Positions 43,883-51,640 of a DNA stretch of 64,000 bases are shown here, piece after piece. Location: the NCBI RefSeq assembly GCF_003319175.1, contig NZ_QOHK01000005.1, positions 1 to 64,000 on the forward strand. The letters are read 5' to 3'. The stretch is from Blastococcus sp. TF02-8 (GTDB lineage: Bacteria; Actinomycetota; Actinomycetes; Mycobacteriales; Geodermatophilaceae). The stretch's first letter is position 1, and each line of letters starts with the position of its first letter. Below the pieces are notes generated by a model. That model did not search any database and was not told the DNA's origin. It saw only the letters and a list, made by a program, of their open reading frames with translations. Position numbers and translations under genes: made by a program.

Positions 43883-44809
43883 GTGATCACCGCCCGCGGC
43901 CTCACCAAGAAGTACGGCGCCCGCACCGCCGTCGACGGCGTCTCCTTCACCGTCAGCCCCGGCCGGGTCACCGGCTTCCTCGGGCCGAACGGCGCCGGCA
44001 AGTCGACGACGATGCGCATGATCCTCGGCCTCGACCGCCCCACCGCCGGCAGCGTCACGGTGAACGGGCGCCGCTACGCCGACTCCCCCGCGCCGCTGCG
44101 CGAGGTCGGCGCGCTGCTGGAGGCGCGGGCCCTGCACCCGGGGCGCTCCGCCCGTGACCACCTCCGCTGGCTCGCCGCCAGCAACGCCCTCCCCGCGCGC
44201 CGGGTGGACGAGGTGCTCGACCAGGTGGGGCTCAGCGACGTCGCCGGCCAGCGCGTCGGCAAGTTCTCCCTCGGCATGGGCCAGCGCCTCGGCATCGCCG
44301 TCGCCCTGCTCGGCGACCCGCCCGTCGTCGTCCTCGACGAGCCGGTCAACGGCCTGGACCCCGAGGGCATCCGCTGGGTGCGCACCCTGGCCCGCACCCT
44401 CGCCGAGCAGGGCCGCACGGTCTTCCTCTCCAGCCACCTCATGAGCGAGATGGCGCTGACCGCCGAGCACCTCGTGGTGATCGGCCGTGGCCGCGTGCTC
44501 GCCGACTGCTCGATGTCGCAGTTCATCGCCGAGCACGCCGCCTCCTACGTGCGGGTGCGCACCCCGCAGCGCAGCGAGACCGCGGAGCTCCTGCGCCGCG
44601 AGGGCCTCGACGTGACCCCGGTCGACGACGAGCTGCGGGTGACGGGCCGGGACGCGGCGGCGGTCGGCGAGCTGGTCGGCCGCGCCGGGCTGCTGCTGCA
44701 CGAGCTGACCCTGGTCTCCTCCTCGCTGGAGGACGCCTTCATGACCCTCACCGCGTCCAGCGTCGAGTACGCGACGTCCACCCCCATCACCGCCGGAGCT
44801 CCCCGATGA
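43883..44809 (+). CDS. ABC-2 type transporter ATP-binding protein
   Basis: This 308-residue ATPase has Walker A GPNGAGKST (34-42), signature FSLGMGQRLGIA, Walker B VVVLDEPVNGLDPEG and H-loop SSHLMSEM, followed by the roughly 90-residue C-terminal extension typical of drug or bacteriocin exporters (LEDAFMTLT). GTG 43883 gives a normal length. Its stop overlaps the permease start (ATGA), so they form a two-gene exporter of unknown cargo. Confidence 0.92.
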   Translation: MITARGLTKKYGARTAVDGVSFTVSPGRVTGFLGPNGAGKSTTMRMILGLDRPTAGSVTVNGRRYADSPAPLREVGALLEARALHPGRSARDHLRWLAASNALPARRVDEVLDQVGLSDVAGQRVGKFSLGMGQRLGIAVALLGDPPVVVLDEPVNGLDPEGIRWVRTLARTLAEQGRTVFLSSHLMSEMALTAEHLVVIGRGRVLADCSMSQFIAEHAASYVRVRTPQRSETAELLRREGLDVTPVDDELRVTGRDAAAVGELVGRAGLLLHELTLVSSSLEDAFMTLTASSVEYATSTPITAGAPR

Positions 44810-45624
44810 CCGACACGGTCGCCCTCGACCCGAACCGGCACGTGCCGGGCCTCCCCCGCCCCGGCTTCCGCCGGACGCTGCACGCCGAGTGGATCAAGTT
44901 CTGGTCGGTGCGCTCGACCGCCTGGTCGGTCGTGGCCATGCTCGCCCTCGGCGCCGGCCTCACCACCCTCGTCTGCGCCACCAGCGCGGACTGGCTGGCC
45001 TCCGGCGAGGCCGACGAGTCGCCGGGCTCGTTCGTGACCTGGGGGCTGATGTTCGCCCAGGTCACCGCCATCGTGCTGGGCACGCTGGCGGTCACCTCCG
45101 AGTACGGCACCGGGATGATCCGCGCGACGCTCGCCGCCACCCCGAGCCGCGGAGCGGTGCTGGCCGCCAAGGCCGTCGTCCTCACCGGCACGCTGTTCGT
45201 CGCCGGCACGGTGACGGCGTTCGCCGGGTACTTCGGCGGGAACTTCTTCCTCGACCGGGTCGGCGTCGGGCTGGAGCTCTCCGACGAGGGCGTGCTGCGC
45301 TCGATGCTCGGCAGCGGCCTCTACATGGCCGGGCTGGGGCTGCTGGCCGCCGCCGTCGGGCTGCTGGTCAGGCACACCGCCGCGGTGCTGTCGATCGTGC
45401 TGGCACTGGTCTTCGTCGTCGGCACCATGGTGTTCCTGCTGCCCGGCGCGTGGGGCGAGTGGATCGGCAAGCTGATGCCGGGCAACGCGGGCTCCCCGGT
45501 GGCCACCCCGGTGTCGTTCAACCCGAACCTCCTGGAGCCGTGGGTCGGGTTCGGCGTCTTCTGCGCCGAGGTCGCCACCGTCCTGCTCGCCGGCTACCTG
45601 GTGTTCCGCCGTCGGGACGCCTGA
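44806..45624 (+). CDS. ABC-2 type transporter permease
   Basis: This 272-residue membrane protein has about six hydrophobic segments and the typical N-terminal LHAEWIKFWSVRSTAWSV seen in ABC-2 permeases that pair with ATPases of the type encoded just upstream. EYGTGMIRATLAATPSRG after the second helix is a common family feature. A GC hairpin follows its stop. No regulator or two-component system is adjacent. Confidence 0.9.
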   Translation: MTDTVALDPNRHVPGLPRPGFRRTLHAEWIKFWSVRSTAWSVVAMLALGAGLTTLVCATSADWLASGEADESPGSFVTWGLMFAQVTAIVLGTLAVTSEYGTGMIRATLAATPSRGAVLAAKAVVLTGTLFVAGTVTAFAGYFGGNFFLDRVGVGLELSDEGVLRSMLGSGLYMAGLGLLAAAVGLLVRHTAAVLSIVLALVFVVGTMVFLLPGAWGEWIGKLMPGNAGSPVATPVSFNPNLLEPWVGFGVFCAEVATVLLAGYLVFRRRDA

Positions 45625-45637
45625 GCACCCCGCTGCG

Positions 45638-45658
45638 CCCCGGCCGCCCCGGCCGGGG
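45638..45658 (+). terminator. Terminator after the ABC exporter
   Basis: CCCCGGCC and GGCCGGGG with a GCCCC loop form a perfect 8-bp stem 14 bp after the permease stop. Confidence 0.65.
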
Positions 45659-45670
45659 CACAGTGGTGCC

Positions 45671-46015
45671 GTGACCACGCAGGACCCCGCGGCCGAGGGC
45701 CGCCGCCGCGCCGAGAAGCTGCTCGAGCACCTGTCGGAGGACGACGACGCCGCCGTCGACGAGCTCCTCGCCGGGTTGACCGACGTCCGCGACCTGGTGT
45801 TCGTCGGCGCCGGGCTCACCGGGATCGCCCGCGCCGAAGGACGGGTGCTGCCCACCGCCCAGCGCGCGCAGGCCAGCACCCGTCAGCTGAAGCTCGGCCA
45901 GCTGCGCGACGCCAACCGGGACGACCCCGAGGGCCTGCGCACCTGGCTGCGCCGGAGCGGCGAGGAGATCCTCTTCATCCGCTCGCTGCAGGCCGCCGTC
46001 GCCCGGCTGCCGTGA
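45671..46015 (+). CDS. Conserved-looking hypothetical protein (114 aa)
   Basis: This soluble, charged, helix-rich protein has ELLAGLTDVRDLVFVGAGLTGIARAEG and RTWLRRSGEEILFIRSLQAA. No signal, membrane segment or known motif is visible and I do not recognise the family. GTG 45671 starts 12 bp after the terminator hairpin without a clear Shine-Dalgarno, so translation may be leaderless. A DUF488 gene follows after 26 bp. Confidence 0.65.
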   Translation: MTTQDPAAEGRRRAEKLLEHLSEDDDAAVDELLAGLTDVRDLVFVGAGLTGIARAEGRVLPTAQRAQASTRQLKLGQLRDANRDDPEGLRTWLRRSGEEILFIRSLQAAVARLP

Positions 46016-46041
46016 CGTCCGCGCGGGGGTAGAGAGGGGTC

Positions 46042-46584
46042 GTGCCGCTGCTGACCGTGGGCCACGGGCCCGAGGACCGCGACCGTCTCGCCGCGCGCCT
46101 CGACGCCGCCGGGGTGCAGCTCCTGGTCGACGTGCGCCGGTTCCCCGGCAGCCGCAACAACCCCGACGTCCGGCGCGAGGCGCTCGAGGAGTGGCTCCCG
46201 GCCGCCGGGATCGGCTACCGGTGGGAGGAGCGCCTCGGTGGCCGGCGCGCGCTCCCCGCGGGCACCCCGGTGGTCGACGACTGGTGGACCGTCGCCCAGT
46301 TCGCCGCGTACGCCGCCCACACCCGGACGCCGGAGTTCGCCACGGCCCTCGACGAGGTGCTGCGCGAGGCCGACCGCCGCACGGTGGCGGTGATGTGCAG
46401 CGAGAGCGTGTGGTGGCGCTGCCACCGACGGCTGGTCGCCGACGTCGCCGTGCTGTCCCGGGCCACCCCGGTGCACCACCTCATGCCCGACGGCCGCCTG
46501 ACCGCGCACCGGCCGTCCGAGGGCGCGGTGCTCGCCGACGACGGGCTGCTGCGGTGGCCGGCCGGTGCGGAGCGCACGGCATGA
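46042..46584 (+). CDS. DUF488 family protein
   Basis: This 180-residue protein starts LLTVGHGPEDRDRLAARL, has LLVDVRRFPGSRNNPDV and a conserved cysteine segment VMCSESVWWRCHRRLVADV, the hallmarks of DUF488. The family function is not established; the cysteine and histidine motif suggests metal or nucleic-acid related chemistry. GTG 46042 is the start; the stop overlaps the gluconokinase ATG by 4 bp, so the two are probably cotranscribed. Confidence 0.87.
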   Translation: MPLLTVGHGPEDRDRLAARLDAAGVQLLVDVRRFPGSRNNPDVRREALEEWLPAAGIGYRWEERLGGRRALPAGTPVVDDWWTVAQFAAYAAHTRTPEFATALDEVLREADRRTVAVMCSESVWWRCHRRLVADVAVLSRATPVHHLMPDGRLTAHRPSEGAVLADDGLLRWPAGAERTA

Positions 46585-47126
46585 CCACCCGCACCGTCGT
46601 CGTCACCGGGGTCTCCGGCTCCGGGAAGACGACGGTGGCGCGCCTGGTGGCCCAACGGCTGGGCTGGGCGTTCACCGAGGGCGACGAGCACCATCCACCG
46701 GCCAACGTGGCGGAGATGCGCGCCGGCGTCCCGCTGGACGACGACGACCGGGCGCCCTGGCTCGCGGCCCTGGCCGGCTGGATCGGGGAGCAGGAGCACG
46801 CGGGGCGGTCCGCCGTCCTCACCTGCTCGGCGCTGCGCCGGCGCTACCGCGACGTGCTGCGCGCCGGGCACCCCTCGGTGTGGTTCGCCCACCTCGTCGT
46901 GCCCGACGGCGTACTGGCCGGCCGGCTGGCCGCCCGCACCGGCCACTTCATGCCGGGGTCGCTGCTGGGCAGCCAGCTGGCGACGCTGGAACCCCTGGCC
47001 GACGACGAGCCTGGCGTCACCGTGCGCGCCGACCGGGAGGCCGGCGCGGTGGTGGACGCCCTCGTCGCGGTGCTCAGCCCATGTGCGGGTAGCGGTGGTC
47101 CGTCGGGGGCGCGAACGTCTCCTTGA
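46581..47126 (+). CDS. gntK: Gluconokinase
   Basis: This 181-residue kinase phosphorylates gluconate to 6-phosphogluconate. The P-loop GVSGSGKTT is at residues 10-18, followed by GDEHHPPANVAEMRAGVPLDDDDRAPW, which is diagnostic for GntK, and TCSALRRRYRDVLR and FMPGSLLGSQLATLEP. The last 17 codons overlap the 3' end of the opposing pruA gene by 53 bp. No gluconate transporter or GntR regulator is next to it. Confidence 0.93.
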   Translation: MTTRTVVVTGVSGSGKTTVARLVAQRLGWAFTEGDEHHPPANVAEMRAGVPLDDDDRAPWLAALAGWIGEQEHAGRSAVLTCSALRRRYRDVLRAGHPSVWFAHLVVPDGVLAGRLAARTGHFMPGSLLGSQLATLEPLADDEPGVTVRADREAGAVVDALVAVLSPCAGSGGPSGARTSP

Positions 47127-48699
47127 TCGAGCGGCTGCTCGTCCAGCGCATGAGGTTCTGCTTGGCGCCGGCCTTGTCGTTCGTGCCGGAGGCCCGGCCA
47201 CCCCCGAAGGGCTGCTGCCCGACCACGGCGCCGGTCGGCTTGTCGTTGACGTAGAAGTTGCCTGCCGCGTGCCGCAGGAACTTCTGCGCGTGCGCGATCG
47301 CCGTCCGGTCCTGGGCGATGACCGCGCCGGTGAGCGCGTACGGCGCCACCGACTCCATCTGGGTCAGCACCGCGTCGTACTCGGCGTCGTCGTACACGTG
47401 CACCGCGAGCACCGGCCCGAAGTACTCGGTCGTGAACACCTCGTGGCCGGGGTCGGTGCCCTCGATGATCGTGGGCCGCACGAAGAAGCCCTCGCTGTCG
47501 TCGGCCTGCCCGCCGGCGACGATCGACAGCGACGGGTCGGCGTCCACCCGGTCCAGGACACCGGACAGCTTGGAGAACGACTTCCGGTCGATGACCGCGC
47601 CCAGGAAGTTCGAGAAGTCGGTGACGTCGCCCATCGGAAGCGACTCCGTGGTCGCGACGAGGTCGTCCTTCAGGCGGGCCCATACCGAGCGGGGCACGTA
47701 GGCGCGCGACGCCGCCGAGCACTTCTGCCCCTGGTACTCGAAGGCACCGCGGACCAGTGCGGTGCGCAGCACGTCGACGTCGGCCGAGGGGTGGGCGACG
47801 ACGAAGTCCTTGCCACCGGTCTCGCCGACGATCCGCGGGTAGCCGCGGTAGCCCGCGATGTTCTCCCCGACCGTGCGCCACAGGTGCTGGAAGACCGGCG
47901 TGGACCCGGTGAAGTGGATGCCGGCGAGGTCACGGTCGGCCAGGGCCACCTCCGAGACGGCGATGCCGTCGCCGGTGACCAGGTTGATGACGCCCGGCGG
48001 GAGTCCCGCCTCCTCCAGCAGCCGCATCAGGAAGTGCGCGGCGAACTGCTGGGTGGGCGCGGGCTTCCAGACGACGGTGTTCCCCATGAGCGCGGGCGCG
48101 GTGGGCAGGTTGCCGGCGATCGCGGTGAAGTTGAACGGGGTGATGGCGTAGACGAAGCCCTCGAGCGGCCGGTGATCGGTGCGGTTCCAGACCCCGGGCG
48201 AGGACTCGGGCTGCTCGGCCAGGATCTCCCGGGCGAAGTGCACGTTGTAGCGCCAGAAGTCGATCAGCTCGCAGGCGCTGTCGATCTCGGCCTGCTGGGC
48301 GGTCTTGCTCTGGCCGAGCATCGTCGCGGCGTTGAGGGTCTGGCGCCACGGTCCGGCCAGCAGGTCGGCGGCGCGGAGGAAGACGGCCGCCCGGTCGTCG
48401 GAGGAGAGGTCGGACCAGCCGGGCGCGGCCTCCTTGGCGCAGCGGATCGCGTCCTGCGCGTCGCCGTGGGTCGCGTGCGCGGAGGTGCCGAGGACGGCGG
48501 CGTGCCGGTGCGGCTGCACGACCTCGAACTCCTCGCCGGAGGCCATGCGCTGCGCGCCGCCGATGGTGCTGGTCAGCTCGAGCCGCTCGCCGGCGAGCGT
48601 GGCCAGGCGCCGCTGCAGCTCGTCGCGCTCCGGGCTGCCCGGGGCGTAGGTGAGGACCGGCTCGTTGCGGGGAGCCGGGACCTGGGTGATGGCGTCCAT
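47074..48699 (-). CDS. pruA: 1-pyrroline-5-carboxylate dehydrogenase
   Basis: This 541-residue aldehyde dehydrogenase converts pyrroline-5-carboxylate/glutamate semialdehyde to glutamate, the second step of proline breakdown. VGETGGKDF carries the conserved glutamate and FEYQGQKCSAASR the catalytic cysteine; PSLSIVAGGQADDSEGFF and HMG at the end fit the PruA family. ATG 48699 gives a normal length. It follows putB by about 14 bp on the same strand and overlaps gntK tail to tail by 53 bp. Confidence 0.95.
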   Translation of the reverse strand: MDAITQVPAPRNEPVLTYAPGSPERDELQRRLATLAGERLELTSTIGGAQRMASGEEFEVVQPHRHAAVLGTSAHATHGDAQDAIRCAKEAAPGWSDLSSDDRAAVFLRAADLLAGPWRQTLNAATMLGQSKTAQQAEIDSACELIDFWRYNVHFAREILAEQPESSPGVWNRTDHRPLEGFVYAITPFNFTAIAGNLPTAPALMGNTVVWKPAPTQQFAAHFLMRLLEEAGLPPGVINLVTGDGIAVSEVALADRDLAGIHFTGSTPVFQHLWRTVGENIAGYRGYPRIVGETGGKDFVVAHPSADVDVLRTALVRGAFEYQGQKCSAASRAYVPRSVWARLKDDLVATTESLPMGDVTDFSNFLGAVIDRKSFSKLSGVLDRVDADPSLSIVAGGQADDSEGFFVRPTIIEGTDPGHEVFTTEYFGPVLAVHVYDDAEYDAVLTQMESVAPYALTGAVIAQDRTAIAHAQKFLRHAAGNFYVNDKPTGAVVGQQPFGGGRASGTNDKAGAKQNLMRWTSSRSIKETFAPPTDHRYPHMG

Positions 48700-48713
48700 G
48701 GGAAGTCCTCGAT

Positions 48714-49646
48714 TCAGCTTCGGGTGGCGAGGGAGCGCAGGAAGAAGCCCACGTTGGCCGGACGCTCGGCCAGCCGGCGCATGAAGTAGCCGTACCAGTC
48801 GGCGCCGTAGGGGACGTAGGCCCGCAACGTGGTGCCGGCTGCGGCCAGCCGGCGCTGCTCGTCGGGGCGGATGCCGTAGAGCATCTGCACCTCCCAGCTG
48901 CCGGCGTCGCGGGAGTTCTGGGCGGCGAGCTCGTGCGCGCGGGTGACGATCGCCGGGTCGTGCGAGCCGACCATCGGGTAGCCGGGGCCGGCCATGAGCA
49001 GCTCGAGGCAGCGCAGGTAGGCGGCGTCGACGTCCTTCTTGCTCCGGTGGGCGACCGAGGCCGGCTCGTCGTAGGCCCCCTTGACCAGGCGGATGCGTGA
49101 CCCGGTGACCGCGAGCGCCTTGGCGTCGTCCTCGGTGCGGTGCAGCATCGCCTGCAGCACGGCCCCGGTGCCGGGGTGCTCCTTGCGCAGCTCGGCGACC
49201 GCGGCGAGCGTCGAGTCGACCGTGCGGGAGTCCTCCATGTCGAGGGTGACCGTGGTGCCGATCGCGGCGGCGGCCTCGACCACGGGGCGGACCAGCTGCA
49301 GGGCGACGTCGTGCCCGCCGTCGGGCAGCGCCTGGCCGAAGGCCGACAGCTTGACCGACACCTCCGCGGCCGGGCCGAGCGCGAGCGGGGCGAGACCCTC
49401 CAGCAGCGCGAGGTAGGCGTCGCGGGTGCGCACCGCCTGCGCCCGGTCGGTGACGTCCTCGCCCAGGTGGTCGAGCGTGACGCCGATCCCCTGGGCAGAG
49501 AGCGCCCGCACGGCGCCGAACGCGTCGTCCAGGGTCTCGCCCGGCACGAACCGGTCGACCACCCGCCGGGTGGCCGGGGTGCGGGTGACGAGGGCACGGA
49601 GCCCGGGCCGGCGCGAGGCCGAGAGCAGGGCCTTCTGCAACACCAC
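48714..49646 (-). CDS. putB: Proline dehydrogenase (monofunctional)
   Basis: This 310-residue FAD enzyme oxidises proline to pyrroline-5-carboxylate. Conserved stretches are GVTLDHLGEDV, SVKLSAFGQALPD, VTLDMEDS, IRLVKGAYDEPASVAH, the MVGSHDPAI segment and the C-terminal YGADWYGYFMRRLAERPANV. GTG 49646 is chosen because GGAGGAG lies five bases upstream; a longer frame from 49676 has no such site. It is the promoter-proximal gene of putB-pruA and is divergent from the PucR-type regulator. Confidence 0.94.
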   Translation of the reverse strand: MVLQKALLSASRRPGLRALVTRTPATRRVVDRFVPGETLDDAFGAVRALSAQGIGVTLDHLGEDVTDRAQAVRTRDAYLALLEGLAPLALGPAAEVSVKLSAFGQALPDGGHDVALQLVRPVVEAAAAIGTTVTLDMEDSRTVDSTLAAVAELRKEHPGTGAVLQAMLHRTEDDAKALAVTGSRIRLVKGAYDEPASVAHRSKKDVDAAYLRCLELLMAGPGYPMVGSHDPAIVTRAHELAAQNSRDAGSWEVQMLYGIRPDEQRRLAAAGTTLRAYVPYGADWYGYFMRRLAERPANVGFFLRSLATRS

Positions 49647-49760
49647 GGGAACTCCTCCGGACGCGGGCGCGGTCACCCCGAACGGTAGGCAGCCCCACCC
49701 CTCCGGGCCAGGGACGGATGTCCGGAGTTCCGCCGTCTGTTCTCATACACCTGTAAGAAC

Positions 49761-49832
49761 GCCCGGACGTTTCGTGCACTAATCGCCCGGGCGTTTCGTG
49801 CACTATCCGCCCGGGCGTTTCGTGCACTAACT
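49761..49832. repeat. Three 24-bp direct repeats between putB and the PucR-type regulator
   Basis: GCCCGGRCGTTTCGTGCACT followed by four variable bases occurs three times (49761, 49785, 49809) without spacers. The array ends 16 bp before the regulator start. The same core is one arm of the palindrome at 29291-29340. It could be an operator array for proline control or a dispersed repeat. Confidence 0.85.
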
Positions 49833-49848
49833 GTCGGAGGGGGTGACG

Positions 49849-50973
49849 GTGCGGGACGACCTGCAGGAACTGGTCGACGAGGTGTCCCGGGTGCTGGCCG
49901 CGCCCGCGACGCTGGAGGACGCCGCCTTCACGTTGCTGGCCTTCTGCGCCCACGACGACAGCGGCGCCGATCCGATGGACGCCGTCCGCACCCGGTCGAT
50001 CCTCACCCGCGGTTCAGCCCCGGAGACCCGCCGCTGGTTCGAGGACTTCGGCATCGCCGGCGCGACGCGCCCGCTGCGCACCCCGGCCGATCCGGACGCC
50101 GGCATCCTCACCCGCCTGGTGCTGCCGGTCCGGCACGACGGGCGTACCCGCGGCTACCTGTGGCTGCTCGACGGCGGCCGGATCGACCCCGACGACGACG
50201 GCGACCCGGCCCTCGCCCGCGCCATGGACCTCGCCGCGTCCGCGGGCGTCCTGCTGGCCGGGCGGCCCGAGGACGACCAGCGGCGGACGCTGGCCGACGC
50301 GCTCACCGGCCGGCCCGCGGCCCGCGACCAGGCCGCCCGCCGGCTGGCCGACCGGCTCTCCGGGGACGGCGCGCAGGTGCTGGTGGCGCTCGCCCCCGGC
50401 GGCGGCGCGGCGGCGCCGGACTGGCGGCTCCCCGCCGCCGGGGCGGTCGCGACCGTGCTGGACGACGGTCAGGTCGCCGTGCTCGTGCCGCTGCCCTCCA
50501 CCGACGACCTGCGCCCCGCCGGCGCGCTCACCGCGGCCTCGCTGGCCGCCCTCCCGCCGGGGAGCGCGGCCGGCGTCTCGGCCGTCCGCCGGGGCACCGC
50601 CGAGCTGGCCGCCCAGTGGCGGGAGGCCCGCGCCGCGGCGCGCGTGGCCGGGGTCGTCGACCGCTTCGCCCCCGTCGCGCACTGGGCCGAGCTGGGTGCC
50701 TGGCGGGCGGTCACGGAGCTGGACGGGCCCGACCCCGCGGTCCTGCCGCTGCTCACGGACCCGGTGCTGACCGCCACCGCCGAGACCTTCCTCGACCTCG
50801 CCGGTAGCGCGGCGCGGACGGCCGAGGCCCTGCGCGTGCACCGCCAGACGCTCTACTACCGGCTCGGCCGCATCACCGCGCTCACCGGCCTGGACCTCGC
50901 CGACGGCGACGACCGGCTGCTGCTGCACGTCGCGCTCCGGGCGGCGCGGCTCGGCCGACTCGACCACCCCTGA
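49849..50973 (+). CDS. PucR-family transcriptional regulator, probable regulator of proline catabolism
   Basis: This 374-residue regulator has an N-terminal GAF-like or dimerisation part and a C-terminal PucR helix-turn-helix (TAEALRVHRQTLYYRLGRI). Its divergent position next to putB-pruA suggests that it activates proline breakdown, as PucR/PutR-type regulators do elsewhere in actinobacteria. GTG 49849 has GGAGGGGG about 6-8 bp upstream; GTG 49843 is too close to that site. The 24-bp repeats lie in its leader and may contain its binding sites. Confidence 0.88.
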   Translation: MRDDLQELVDEVSRVLAAPATLEDAAFTLLAFCAHDDSGADPMDAVRTRSILTRGSAPETRRWFEDFGIAGATRPLRTPADPDAGILTRLVLPVRHDGRTRGYLWLLDGGRIDPDDDGDPALARAMDLAASAGVLLAGRPEDDQRRTLADALTGRPAARDQAARRLADRLSGDGAQVLVALAPGGGAAAPDWRLPAAGAVATVLDDGQVAVLVPLPSTDDLRPAGALTAASLAALPPGSAAGVSAVRRGTAELAAQWREARAAARVAGVVDRFAPVAHWAELGAWRAVTELDGPDPAVLPLLTDPVLTATAETFLDLAGSAARTAEALRVHRQTLYYRLGRITALTGLDLADGDDRLLLHVALRAARLGRLDHP

Positions 50974-51001
50974 CCCGAGGCGGTCACCTACGCTCGTGGC
51001 G

Positions 51002-51640
51002 ATGGCTGCGGACGACATGACAGCGCACCAGGACGACCGCAGCGGCAGCGACGACGTCCTGCGGTTGCTGCGCACCGGGACGGCGGCCGAGCACGACGCC
51101 GTCGAGAAGGCGCTGGACCTGCTGGACCCGCAGCTCGACCGCGCGCGGCTGGCCTCGGCGCTGGCGGCCATGCACGCCTTCTGGGTGGCCGCCGAGCGCG
51201 GCCTGGACGCCTGGGCCGCCCGCTCCCCCGAGGCCGCCGACGCGCTCGACTGGACGCGGCGCCGGCGCGCCGACCTGTTCGCGCAGGACCTGCGGACGCT
51301 GGGTTCCGAGGCCGTCCCCGACCTCCCGGAGCTGCCGGACGTCGCGGGTACCGACGAGGCGCTGGGCCGGCTCTACGTGCTGGAGGGCTCGACCCTGGGC
51401 GGCACGTTCATCGACCGGCACCTGGCCACGCTGCCCGCGCTCGCCGGGGTCCGTCTCCGCGCCTTCTCCCCCTACGGCGCCGACACCGGGGCGATGTGGG
51501 CGGCCTTCCGCCGGGCCACGCGGGCCCACGTCGCCGCCGGCGGGGACGTCGACCGCATCGTGGCGGCCGCCCGCGACACCTTCGCCACCCTCGCCGACCG
51601 GTGCGCGCCGACCGCCCGGCCCCACGAGGTCCCGGCGTGA
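51002..51640 (+). CDS. Biliverdin-producing heme oxygenase
   Basis: This 212-residue protein has the heme oxygenase features TAAEHDAVEKALD (proximal histidine) near residue 26 and LYVLEGSTLGGTFIDRHL. It would open heme to biliverdin, the chromophore required by the bacteriophytochrome whose GTG start overlaps its stop. ATG 51002 is chosen; GTG 50996 adds two residues. A TACGCT box about 7 bp upstream suggests a leaderless promoter here, separating it from the PucR gene. Confidence 0.92.
   Translation: MAADDMTAHQDDRSGSDDVLRLLRTGTAAEHDAVEKALDLLDPQLDRARLASALAAMHAFWVAAERGLDAWAARSPEAADALDWTRRRRADLFAQDLRTLGSEAVPDLPELPDVAGTDEALGRLYVLEGSTLGGTFIDRHLATLPALAGVRLRAFSPYGADTGAMWAAFRRATRAHVAAGGDVDRIVAAARDTFATLADRCAPTARPHEVPA

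Noticed and set aside
49761-49832. Possible CRISPR array
   Set aside because: Three contiguous 24-bp units with no spacers and no cas genes.
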